Source: an uncultured Coriobacteriaceae bacterium
Lineage (GTDB): Bacteria; Actinomycetota; Coriobacteriia; Coriobacteriales; Coriobacteriaceae
DNA: 64,000 nucleotides
Direction of reading: 5' to 3'
Assembly: GCA_944322175.1 (NCBI GenBank)
Contig: CALUOB010000001.1
Coordinates: 1 to 64,000, forward strand
The position numbers and the translations under genes are program-made. How positions within the stretch are numbered: the first letter of the stretch is position 1; each line of letters opens with the position of its first letter. Shown one piece after another: positions 25,900 to 33,784 of this stretch. The notes under the pieces were generated by a model that did no database searches, was not told the origin of the DNA, and saw only the letters and a program-made list of their open reading frames with translations.

Positions 25900-26338
25900 C
25901 CAAGCTTTGACCGGGTTAGCCTCGACAAGGATTTCGACCGCCGAATGGTTGTCGCCTCGGAGAAGGATGGCGCTGCAGCAGGTCACGATGCGGGTAGGCC
26001 CCCGCCGCTCAACTCGGGAACTTTACTCGGAAACTCAGGAAATCCACTGTGGAACTCAGGAACTCAGGAACACTTCGCAGTACCTGTTTCTCGCAATCCA
26101 CGACACAGCGGGCGAAACCTCTTTTGCAGCAGTTAATCTGGTTCTTTGATTTGAATCTGGTGACCAACGACGAAACACTCCTGCGCCACTGCCCTGTGGC
26201 AGCGCTGAGCGCGCAAGACATGTGCAAAGTGCTCGAGATGCGCCAGGGGTAAGGCGCGGCCGCCTTAAGACCGACCGGAAGAGGAAAGCTGCTCGGAGGC
26301 AGGTTCAAAGGCGGAGGGTCTGGCGCCTCCCTTGCCGC
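25900..26338. other. Gene-poor stretch with short tandem repeats and no clear gene
   Basis: Between the tRNA terminator and the next promoter no gene is convincing. 26008-26075 contains imperfect repeats of ACTCAGGAA / ACTCGGAAA. A 67-codon frame at 26049-26252 ends in a plausible protein-like segment (FDLNLVTNDETLLRHC, then MCKVLEMRQG), which may be the remnant of a decayed gene; it has no ribosome site at its start. Confidence 0.4.
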
Positions 26339-26366
26339 TTGCATTGCGCGTAGAGCGGACTATACT
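26339..26366 (+). promoter_or_regulatory. Likely promoter of the membrane protein gene at 26405
   Basis: TTGCAT (26339-26344), 16-bp spacer, TATACT (26361-26366), 38 bases before the ATG. Confidence 0.5.
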
Positions 26367-26404
26367 TGCTGCCAACTTTTGCGTGCGGGGAAAGGAGGCA
26401 CGTT

Positions 26405-27088
26405 ATGGAGCTTGCGATCTGCGTCGTGTTGGGGCTTCTCATCGTGGCGATGGGCGTTTACCAGGTGGTTAGCGGGAGCCCGCGGCTTTTGCACAGCTAC
26501 CATTACGCAACGACTCCGCTGGCAGAGCTTCCCGCTCTTGCGCGCGAGACGGGTGCCGGCCTCATCGGATGCGGCATCGGCGTTGCGCTTCTCGCGTTCT
26601 CGTCCCGTTTCGTGTGGTGCGTTGCAGTGGGCATCGTGCTCCTGCTGGGCTCCGTTGCGGTGATGCTCGCTTCGATCGTTCGTCACAACGGAGGGCTTAT
26701 CACCGGCGGCGACAGCCTGTTCTTGGGAGCGATGCGCCCCGGCACGCGTGCGGCGCTCTTTGCGGTCGCAGGAGCGGTACTTTCGCTCTTCGGCCTTGTT
26801 CCTGGCATCCACATGATCGCGACAGGCGATGTGTGCTCGCTGCACGGCTACCATACCCGAGGCATCGCCGTGCAGGATCTGCCGCTGTTCGCCACATGCG
26901 AGGGCGCGTGCATGATCGGCTTGGGCATCGCGCTGTTTCTCATCACGTTTGCCTGCGCAGGCATGACGTGCCGTCCGTTCAAGCGGTGGAGCGTGGTTCT
27001 CTCCGCGGTGGGGATCGCTCTGTTTGCGGCGAGCCTGGTGGGCCTCTTGCTCTTCATCCCGTACTTCGGCGGGTCGCTCAACCCGTAA
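26405..27088 (+). CDS. Membrane protein with internal duplication, unknown function
   Basis: A 227-residue protein with six hydrophobic segments arranged as two three-helix halves. The halves are homologous: YQVVSGSPRLLHSYHYATTP...LPALARETGAGLIGCGI in the first matches IHMIATGDVCSLHGYHTRGI...LPLFATCEGACMIGLGI in the second (HSYHY/HGYHT and LPALARETG/LPLFATCEG). This resembles DUF3784-like small membrane proteins, but I do not recognise it with certainty. Strong AAAGGAGG ribosome site. It is convergent with the UxaA-like gene, 30 bp apart. Confidence 0.8.
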   Translation: MELAICVVLGLLIVAMGVYQVVSGSPRLLHSYHYATTPLAELPALARETGAGLIGCGIGVALLAFSSRFVWCVAVGIVLLLGSVAVMLASIVRHNGGLITGGDSLFLGAMRPGTRAALFAVAGAVLSLFGLVPGIHMIATGDVCSLHGYHTRGIAVQDLPLFATCEGACMIGLGIALFLITFACAGMTCRPFKRWSVVLSAVGIALFAASLVGLLLFIPYFGGSLNP

Positions 27089-27118
27089 CGGCCTGCGCGT
27101 CTGCTGCGATGTTCTGCG

Positions 27119-28297
27119 CTAGATCACAGGGCCCAGGCAGTGAATGTCGATCGAGCTCGTGTAGCCTATCGCTTCGTTCTTGGTGAGCTCGCCCGAGAGC
27201 ACGCACAGGATGTGGGCGAAGGTCTCGTCCGCTACTTCGTCTATGCTCGCGGTGCCCTCGATGATGCGCCCGGCGTCCACGTCCATGTCGCCGGTCATGC
27301 GGCGGTACGTGTGCGGGTTGCCGCAGATCTTGATGACCGGCATGCTCGGGAAGCCCTGCGGGGCGCCGCGCCCGGTGGAGAAGCACATGAACTGCGCGCC
27401 CGTGGCTGCCATGCCCGTGAGGATCTCGGGCTCGCGCCCCGGGGTGTCTTTGATCCAGAGGCCCTTCTTGCCGAACGCGGTTTCGGGGTAGTCGAGCACG
27501 CCCTGGATCGGCCGCGTGCCGCTCTTGACGATGGCGCCGAGGCTCTTCTCCTCAATGCTCGAAAGTCCGCCCGCGATGTTACCCGGCGTGGGCTGCCCGC
27601 GCCGCATGTCGCATCCCACGCTCTTGGCGCGCGTTTCCATGGCGTCCACGATCTCGTAGATGCGCTGTGCTACCTCGGAGCTCACAGCGCGCTGGGCGAG
27701 AAGATCTTCGCCGCCGATGAACTCGGTGGTCTCGCCAAAGACCACCGTCGCGCCCAGGTCTACTAGTCGGTCAGCGACGCGGCCGATCACGCAGTTGGAG
27801 GCCATGCCGCTCGTGGTGTCCGACGCGCCGCACTTAATGGACATGATGATGTTCTCGATGCCCGTCTCAACGCGCTGCTGGCCCGAGATGGCGAGTACGA
27901 GCTCGCGCGCCTCTTCGACCCCGCGTGCGATGGCGGGTGCGGTGCCGCCGAGCTCTTGGATCGCGATCTTGCGGACCGGCTTGCCCGTTTGCGCAAGCTC
28001 CTCGTACATACGCTCGTGGTCGGTGCCCTCGCAGCCCAAGGCGACGATGAGGGCGGCGCCCACGTTGGGGCTTTTGCCGAGGGAGATCAACGTGTCGGTC
28101 ACGCGCTCGAGGTCGGGCGGCAGTAGGCAGCAGCCCTGGTGATGCAGGTAACAGACGGTACCTGCCACCTGGCGGCATATGGCCTGTGCCACGTCGCCCG
28201 CGCAGGTAACGCTGGGGATGATGCCCACGTGGTTGCGCGCGCCAAACGTGCCATCGGGGCGCGGGTAGCCAAAGAAGGTCGGGGTTTTGGTTGCCAT
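27119..28297 (-). CDS. UxaA-family hydro-lyase, large (catalytic) subunit
   Basis: A 392-residue protein homologous to the C-terminal catalytic part of altronate/galactarate dehydratases (UxaA/GarD) and to SuyB of sulfolactate lyase. Conserved features are YPRPDGTFGARNHV at the N-terminus, HHQGCCLLPPD, the KCGASDTTSGMASN segment and CFSTGRGAPQGFP. These are Fe-dependent dehydratases of sugar acids. Here the SAF domain is a separate small subunit encoded 2 bp upstream, and a LarA-like racemase precedes both. Hence the substrate is probably a 2-hydroxy acid whose configuration LarA changes; this is inference. Confidence 0.88.
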   Translation of the reverse strand: MATKTPTFFGYPRPDGTFGARNHVGIIPSVTCAGDVAQAICRQVAGTVCYLHHQGCCLLPPDLERVTDTLISLGKSPNVGAALIVALGCEGTDHERMYEELAQTGKPVRKIAIQELGGTAPAIARGVEEARELVLAISGQQRVETGIENIIMSIKCGASDTTSGMASNCVIGRVADRLVDLGATVVFGETTEFIGGEDLLAQRAVSSEVAQRIYEIVDAMETRAKSVGCDMRRGQPTPGNIAGGLSSIEEKSLGAIVKSGTRPIQGVLDYPETAFGKKGLWIKDTPGREPEILTGMAATGAQFMCFSTGRGAPQGFPSMPVIKICGNPHTYRRMTGDMDVDAGRIIEGTASIDEVADETFAHILCVLSGELTKNEAIGYTSSIDIHCLGPVI

Positions 28298-28299
28298 GG

Positions 28300-28620
28300 C
28301 TACTCCTTCTGCTCGAGGTCGCCCCGGCCGCGCATGCTGTCGAGGTTGTGAACATGCACGTAGTCGCCGCAGGTAATCGCGCGCGAAGCAACGCCGATGC
28401 GTTTGCCGTACTTCACAATGTCCGCGCCTGCCGGTATGTCGAGAAGCGCGATCTTGTGTCCGTACGGAATTTCGCCGCGGGCTGTGATAAGCGGGCCCGA
28501 GCCGGTGCGGTCACGCACCTGAACGAGCGTGCCCGCGACGATGCCGTCGGCAAAGATGGTCGCCACGTTGTCGTTGTCGGCCACTTTGAGGGCGATGGGG
28601 TGCTGATCTGCCTGGGTCAT
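28300..28620 (-). CDS. UxaA-family hydro-lyase, small SAF-domain subunit
   Basis: A 106-residue SAF-domain protein (ADNDNVATIFADGIVAGTLVQV, ARGEIPYGHKIALLDIPAGADIVKYGKRIGVAS, in part), matching the N-terminal domain of UxaA or SuyA. It is encoded between the LarA homologue (14 bp) and the large subunit (2 bp), so the three form one operon. The split into two polypeptides is common in SuyAB-like and some UxaA-like enzymes. Confidence 0.88.
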   Translation of the reverse strand: MTQADQHPIALKVADNDNVATIFADGIVAGTLVQVRDRTGSGPLITARGEIPYGHKIALLDIPAGADIVKYGKRIGVASRAITCGDYVHVHNLDSMRGRGDLEQKE

Positions 28621-28634
28621 GTGCGTATCGCCTC

Positions 28635-29918
28635 CTAGAGGTTGGGGACCACGTTGACGCCGTCGGGGATGACGATGACGCGCGCGTTGGGCCCCTTGAG
28701 CTCCCGGGCTTGGGCGAGGGCGTCGTCGAGCGAGCGGGCGGGGATCATGTTGCAGCGGCGGACGAGGTCTGCCTCGAGGTGGTCCGTAACCAAGATGAGC
28801 TTATGGTCATGCAGGATGCGCGCGTAGATCTGGGCGCACCACTGCTCGGGAATCGTTTGGTCGGCGGGGATGGCCGAGAGGTACGCGTCGATCTCCTCGG
28901 GCGATCCCATCTGCATGAGCTTCTCAAAATGCTCGGCGCCCATGCCGTCCTCGCAGCTGCAGCACAGGATGATGACGCCGTTGCTGCCGGCGTATGCCGC
29001 GGCGGTCGATGCGGCCTTAGGGCTCTGGTAGAGGTTCTGGTCGAGCGGGTAGCCGCCGTTGCCGGTGATGACGATGTCGCCAACCGTGATGTCGCGGCCG
29101 GTGAGGTCGCCCACAAAGCGCGCGCCTTGCTCGTGGGCACGTTCAACGTCGCCTGCCCAGGCGCCGATGATCTGCTTTTCGCCGTTCATGGCCACGTTGA
29201 GGATAAAGGCCACGTGCACGCGCCGTGCTGCCTCGACCATGTCGAGGTGAATGGGGTTGCCCTCAAGCACTCCCGAGGCCGCGTGCTTGTCGGCGATAGC
29301 GCGGTAAGAGTGGTTCTCCTTGACGGTGCGCTCCGAGCACACACCGGGCAGGATGCTTTTGCGCCCACCCGAGAAACCGGCAAAGAAGTGCGGCTCGATG
29401 AAGCCTTCGGTAACGAGCAGGTCGCAGGTGGTGACCAGGCGGTTTACAAAGAAGCACGCGCCCGAGGGCAGCGTTCCCAAGTCGACGCAGGTAGACGGGT
29501 CAAAGGCGTTGTGCATGACGATGCGCTCGCGGTCGACGATGTCGTTGCCAAAGCGGGCGCGCTGCTCCTCTTCGGTCATGGCGCGGTGCAGGCCTGTTGC
29601 GACGAGGATCGTGATGTCTGCGCTAGGGTTGCCGCGGCGGATCTCTTCGAGCAGCAACGGCATGGTGGTGCCGCTTGGCATGGCGCGTGTGTGGTCGCTC
29701 GTCACGATGACCACCGTGCGGGCGCTCTTGGCAAGCTCAGCGAGCTGCGGGGTTCCCACGGGGTTCTCGAGCGCGCGGCGCACGAGCGTCTCTCCAGTGT
29801 CGGCGGGCGGGAAGGCGGCGATCTCGCCTTCGATGACCTGCGTGCACGGGTCAACAGCGAGCTCTAGCGAGCTGCGGCCGTAGGGTATGCGGACGGTACG
29901 GTTTGCGTCGGCGTTCAT
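28635..29918 (-). CDS. larA: LarA-family nickel-dependent 2-hydroxyacid racemase/epimerase
   Basis: A 427-residue LarA homologue, the family length. Key residues of the nickel-pincer enzyme are visible: Asp/His in VTSDHTRAMP, His in ATGLHRAMTEEE, HFFAGFSGGRKSILPG (the Lys that carries the pincer cofactor) and the NHSYR histidine. LarA of Lactobacillus interconverts D- and L-lactate; related clades act on malate, phenyllactate or gluconate. Association with UxaA-like subunits points to a sugar-acid or other 2-hydroxy acid rather than lactate (inference). No larB, larC or larE cofactor genes are in the window. ATG 29918 has GGGAG upstream; an ATG four codons earlier is possible. Confidence 0.88.
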   Translation of the reverse strand: MNADANRTVRIPYGRSSLELAVDPCTQVIEGEIAAFPPADTGETLVRRALENPVGTPQLAELAKSARTVVIVTSDHTRAMPSGTTMPLLLEEIRRGNPSADITILVATGLHRAMTEEEQRARFGNDIVDRERIVMHNAFDPSTCVDLGTLPSGACFFVNRLVTTCDLLVTEGFIEPHFFAGFSGGRKSILPGVCSERTVKENHSYRAIADKHAASGVLEGNPIHLDMVEAARRVHVAFILNVAMNGEKQIIGAWAGDVERAHEQGARFVGDLTGRDITVGDIVITGNGGYPLDQNLYQSPKAASTAAAYAGSNGVIILCCSCEDGMGAEHFEKLMQMGSPEEIDAYLSAIPADQTIPEQWCAQIYARILHDHKLILVTDHLEADLVRRCNMIPARSLDDALAQARELKGPNARVIVIPDGVNVVPNL

Positions 29919-30269
29919 AGGGCTCCCCATCGTGGGCGTTGGTGCCTGCGGGGCAGAGTCCCGCGGCGGTAGCGCGGTTCGCGTTGCACTTCTCATCTTA
30001 CCAAGAGGCGCTGATACGCTCCGTAGTCCTTGGGCCAGCATTGGTGAGGACTCGGCGGGCACGGGGAGCACGCCGGGCGCGCATGAAGAAAACACCCGGG
30101 GGCTTACTTATCTGATACGATGGTTCCTACAAGCAATCAATAAAGCAAATAGGTCCGGTTTTGCCATGTTCTGGTGACGCCGTGCGAAGAGGTCTGGATC
30201 AAGCCCGTGTGGTTTGCGAGTTCCTGTGCCGCGCATCGGTGTCGCCTGTTCAATTGGAGGTGCATACGC
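29919..30269. other. Divergent intergenic region between larA and the endonuclease-like gene
   Basis: 351 bp. It holds the leaders of both flanking genes, with an AT-richer stretch near 30100-30170 and GGAGG (30256-30260) before ATG 30270. No convincing promoter, repeat or RNA gene was recognised. Confidence 0.5.
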
Positions 30270-31328
30270 ATGGAGATGGTACTGTCGCATGTTTCGGCGC
30301 TTCAGTTTTTGAGGACGCCGCCTGTTGTTCATCAGATGTACGGAAGCTATCCCGACATATCGAGTAGGTCCGCAAAGCGTGCATTGATTCGTGCCCCTGC
30401 GCCATACGGATCTATCTCCCTCCCTCTTCATGTGCTTGTCGCTAACCCTAGCGAGGCCTACCGTGGGAGATCCTACATGACCCATACCTGGTCGATGCCC
30501 ATGCCGCCTGAAGCGCTGATAGACACGGAGTATGGCGTGACGGTTACTTCGCCGCTGTTCACAATTCAATGTTTGTCGCCCCGGCTTTCGATCGCTCAGG
30601 TCACCATGCTTCTTTACGAGATGGCGGGCACATTTTCCGTCTACCGTCCGGTGTCTCGGATTCGGTCGTGCTTGCAGCGGCTTGTTGATGCTGGGCGACT
30701 TCCGTCCGTTGGAGGCTGGAGACCTATGATCGGTCTTGATGGTCAGCTTCGGGATTTGTGGCGCCGCCCACCGCTCGTCGAACTTGCTGACCTGAATCGC
30801 CATATAGCCGCAGCATCTGGCTTGTACGGAGCCAAGCGGTTGGCTTCCGGCGCACGTGATGTGCACGGTGTCGCTGCCTCGCCTTTTGAAGTTCAGGTTG
30901 CATTGTTGCTTGGGTTGCCGCGGGCCAGGGGAGGCTTCGGCCTTGGTCCGTTTGAGCACAACAAGCGCATTGCGTTTTCTGGGAGAGCGCGGACACTGTC
31001 CGATAAGGGAGTTTGCTACGGAGATCTGTACGTGGAGGGTGTCCAAGGTCATCAGCCGGTTTTGATTGAGTGTCAGGGCAGTGCATACCACGGGTTAAGC
31101 AATGCTTCCAGCGATGATAACCGTGCCATGGCGCTTCAAAGCATGGGAATCACGGTTGTGCGCCTGAGGCAAGAGCAGATAGTGAACCCACGACGGCTTA
31201 GCAGTACGGCGGGGTTCATCGCAGAGCTTCTTGGGAAGAGCGCAGTGCCGCATACTGCGAAGCAGGGTAAGAAAGCCGCACGGCTGCATGCGGATGTTCT
31301 GGCGGATTGGTGGGAAATCGGCGCTTGA
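30270..31328 (+). CDS. Second orphan endonuclease-like protein (AbiEi/DUF559-type architecture)
   Basis: A 352-residue protein from ATG 30270 (GGAGG at 30256). The first 200 residues are of unknown fold, with a winged-helix-like segment. The C-terminal domain has E207 (SPFEVQVALLLG), D252 (CYGDLYVEG) and E267-x-Q269 (VLIECQGSAYH), followed by TVVRLRQEQI, a PD-(D/E)XK-type pattern with a Gln in the last position. Spacing D-x14-E is nearly the same as D-x13-E in the protein at 1447-2421. Codon use is less GC-biased than in neighbours. No partner gene is adjacent. Likely an accessory gene of a family expanded in this lineage; function unknown. Confidence 0.65.
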   Translation: MEMVLSHVSALQFLRTPPVVHQMYGSYPDISSRSAKRALIRAPAPYGSISLPLHVLVANPSEAYRGRSYMTHTWSMPMPPEALIDTEYGVTVTSPLFTIQCLSPRLSIAQVTMLLYEMAGTFSVYRPVSRIRSCLQRLVDAGRLPSVGGWRPMIGLDGQLRDLWRRPPLVELADLNRHIAAASGLYGAKRLASGARDVHGVAASPFEVQVALLLGLPRARGGFGLGPFEHNKRIAFSGRARTLSDKGVCYGDLYVEGVQGHQPVLIECQGSAYHGLSNASSDDNRAMALQSMGITVVRLRQEQIVNPRRLSSTAGFIAELLGKSAVPHTAKQGKKAARLHADVLADWWEIGA

Positions 31329-31457
31329 TGGTGCCGGTGGTACGGCAAAGGTTGCGATGCTGATATAGCTCTTGCGATTGGATGCGCTTGAGCTGCTCTG
31401 CGCGGTCGTATGCTAATTCGTTGCGTCAAGGCTCGATCTACGCGTTTGTTTTAGACA

Positions 31458-31594
31458 TTTTTACGGGAAATGGAGGTTCGTTTTAAAATCGACGAGTAGC
31501 TAAATGTTCGACACGCTGCTGACCTGCGCATTTGTCTGTGTCCGCTGTGGGTATAGCTGGCAGAATCGAAAGTAACCTCCATTTCCCGTAAAAA
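31458..31594. repeat. Perfect 21-bp inverted repeat around a 95-bp spacer
   Basis: Left arm 31458-31478 (five T, then ACGGGAAATGGAGGTT) and right arm 31574-31594 are exact reverse complements. The spacer codes for nothing evident and has one possible secondary structure only. The element lies in a 429-bp gap with no gene (31329-31757); the rest of the gap shows nothing recognisable. It may be a small non-autonomous mobile element or a pair of operator sites. Confidence 0.9.
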
Positions 31595-31757
31595 CGACCT
31601 ACGTCAGGGTGCTTTGCGGCTGCAATTGGCTTTATAAGAGCTCGCCCTGATCTTGCGCAGAGGGGACTTGCTTGAAGTGTGGCGCGTCGGGCTGGTTCGT
31701 GCCAGAATGCTTGCGTGGTCTGGCGGCGCAAGCGCGCTGCACGGAAAGGACGTGGCT

Positions 31758-32276
31758 ATGGCAAAGATTGCTCCCGAGAAGGTGCTTCCCGGCAAAACGG
31801 CGGCATGGTTCCTTGCTGCGTGTGTAGTGTCGGTTGCGTGCATCGTCGTGGCGGTCGCGGTTCAGCTGGTCACGCATGAGGCTCTGCATGCGCCCCTCTT
31901 GATCATTCCCGCTTTTATTGCTCTCGTGTGTCTGCCGTCGGTCTTTCGCAACCGGGTCGAGCTGTATCCGGATCACCTGGATGTGGTGTACGGCTTCTCG
32001 CGCATTTCGATTCCGTACGGCCAGGTTGTCGGCGTCCGGCGCGTGCAGGGTCGCATGAGGGTCGTTGCCTCGCCGGCGAACTCGTTTGACCGCGTGCTCA
32101 TTGAGGCGCCCATGGCGGGCGACGCCATGATCTCGGTGCAGGACCCCGATACGCTCATCGACGAGCTCAAAGGCCGTTGCACGCTGATGGGCAAGAACGG
32201 CTCGTTTCAAATGCATGCGGTGCCGCCCCGCGAGCATTGGAACGGCACCGACTCTTCTACAGATCCTCGGCAGTGA
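31758..32276 (+). CDS. Membrane protein with bacterial PH-like domain
   Basis: A 172-residue protein. Two membrane helices (residues 14-37 and 44-60) are followed by a PH-like beta-rich domain (RNRVELYPDHLDVVYGFSRISIPYGQVVGVR...FDRVLIEAP), typical of the bPH_6/DUF1200-type proteins. The function of this group is unknown. GGAAAGGACG precedes ATG 31758. Its 3' end overlaps by 20 bp with the convergent JetD-like gene. Confidence 0.75.
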   Translation: MAKIAPEKVLPGKTAAWFLAACVVSVACIVVAVAVQLVTHEALHAPLLIIPAFIALVCLPSVFRNRVELYPDHLDVVYGFSRISIPYGQVVGVRRVQGRMRVVASPANSFDRVLIEAPMAGDAMISVQDPDTLIDELKGRCTLMGKNGSFQMHAVPPREHWNGTDSSTDPRQ

Positions 32277-33540
32277 GGATCTCCTGCGGGATGAGGCGCG
32301 CGCCTTCGAGCACGGCTGCAAGGTAGGCGGCCTCGCGCTTCTTGAGCGCGGGCTCCAGCAGGTCAAAGCCGCTGATGGCGACTCCTCCCTGCTCGGTCTC
32401 CTCGTTGGCGAGCGGGTCGGGGAAGCGCCCCATGGCGCGCTTGAGCATCGCCCGATACGCCGCCGCAAACGGCTCGACGCTCACGCGTTCATTGGCAATG
32501 GTCGCAACGCGGCTGAGGATCTCGAGTCCTGCGCGATCCAGATCGCCCCAGTACAGCACGCGCACATCCTCGGCCTCCAGCGTGGCAATGAGGTCAAGCA
32601 GCTTGTGCGGATCACTTACCAAATGCCCGTTGCCAAACACCACGCCGTGCACGCGCTCGCCGAACAGGCGCTTGCGCCCGTGCAGGTACATGGCGTTGCG
32701 CATGTTCACCCAGGGGTCAAGGTTCTCCGAGACCACGAGGCACATATGGCGATGCTGCTTGGAAATGTGGCTCAGCAGCTCGAACTTGGCCGCCGGCCGC
32801 GCGCGCACGATGTCTGAGAGCCCCATAAGGCGCAGGAGGCGGCGACCGTCAGCCTCAATGGCCAAGAACTTTTCGTCGGCAAATACGCGATACGAAAGCT
32901 CGCGCAAACTCAAGGTGCCGTCTCCGAGCGTGGGGGATCCCTCGAGCGCGTGGCTGAGCGAGCGCAGCTCGCGCTCGTAGCGCGTGTAGGCCTCGGGGGT
33001 GCTGAGCAGCCAGCCGTTGATCCACAGGCGCGGGTCGAGGTCGATGATCTGGCGGCGAATGTCGTTGAGCTCGGGGGTCTGCTTGCGCACGCAGCTCAGG
33101 CGCGCCAGGCCGCGAGCGGGCTGCTTGGCAATCTGCTTGCGTGCCGGCTTGGCAGCGCCGCTGGAGGGCTCGCCTTGGGCGGCGCTTGCCGCAGGGGCCC
33201 CGCCGCGTTTGGACGGCGTTGCCGCAGGGACGCCGGCAGGATCCTGCTCCGGGGCGGGGGAGTTCGGCACTTCGCCGCTTGCCGTGCTGAGTGAGAAAAG
33301 CCCCTCGCCAACCGCGATAAGCGCGCGGGCGTCTACGAGATTTTGCAGGGGAACCGCCTGCGCGTCGTAGCGGGTGAGGACGGCGCGCACGTCGTCGGCG
33401 CTCAGCTGCTCTTTGCGCATGCGCACAAGTCCGCTGGCAATGCCGCCCGCGCTGCTGCGCTGCGGCGTGGGAAGCCCCTTTGCCAGCAGCTTGGTGAGCG
33501 CGGTTACCGCTGCTTGCTCCTGTTCGGTGAGTTTGGCCAT
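32257..33540 (-). CDS. Solitary JetD-like protein with DUF2220 Toprim domain
   Basis: A 427-residue protein. Residues 95-140 form an Ala/Pro/Lys-rich linker. The C-terminal part matches the DUF2220/Wadjet JetD Toprim fold: SEN at 271-273 (CLVVSENLDPWVNM), VHGVVFGNGHLVS, and RVLYWGDLDRAGLEIL with D333 and D335 as metal ligands. In Wadjet, JetD is the nuclease that cuts plasmid DNA held by the JetABC SMC complex. No jetA, jetB or jetC is in the window, so this is an orphan or has a different role. The N-terminal 90 residues look like a helical DNA-binding module. ATG 33540 follows AAAGG. Confidence 0.7.
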   Translation of the reverse strand: MAKLTEQEQAAVTALTKLLAKGLPTPQRSSAGGIASGLVRMRKEQLSADDVRAVLTRYDAQAVPLQNLVDARALIAVGEGLFSLSTASGEVPNSPAPEQDPAGVPAATPSKRGGAPAASAAQGEPSSGAAKPARKQIAKQPARGLARLSCVRKQTPELNDIRRQIIDLDPRLWINGWLLSTPEAYTRYERELRSLSHALEGSPTLGDGTLSLRELSYRVFADEKFLAIEADGRRLLRLMGLSDIVRARPAAKFELLSHISKQHRHMCLVVSENLDPWVNMRNAMYLHGRKRLFGERVHGVVFGNGHLVSDPHKLLDLIATLEAEDVRVLYWGDLDRAGLEILSRVATIANERVSVEPFAAAYRAMLKRAMGRFPDPLANEETEQGGVAISGFDLLEPALKKREAAYLAAVLEGARLIPQEILTAEDL

Positions 33541-33784
33541 GCCTTGCCTTTCTGAAATTGCCTGTCGTGAAAGCATACCGCTTGCGCGCGCGTTGCGCTG
33601 CGCGCGGGCGAGGGGTCCGGCAAGATTACGCATCGCGTCCTGTTTGCCCCCGCTGAGGCGCATGCATGTGGCGAGAAGTGCGCTATCGTTGGATGAGATC
33701 CGCCCGCCCGATCCCCTTGGTGCAAGCGTATGCAGAAGGCGGCGGGCGAGGCGGCGCATCCGTTGGAAAGGGAAGGGTCCCGCT

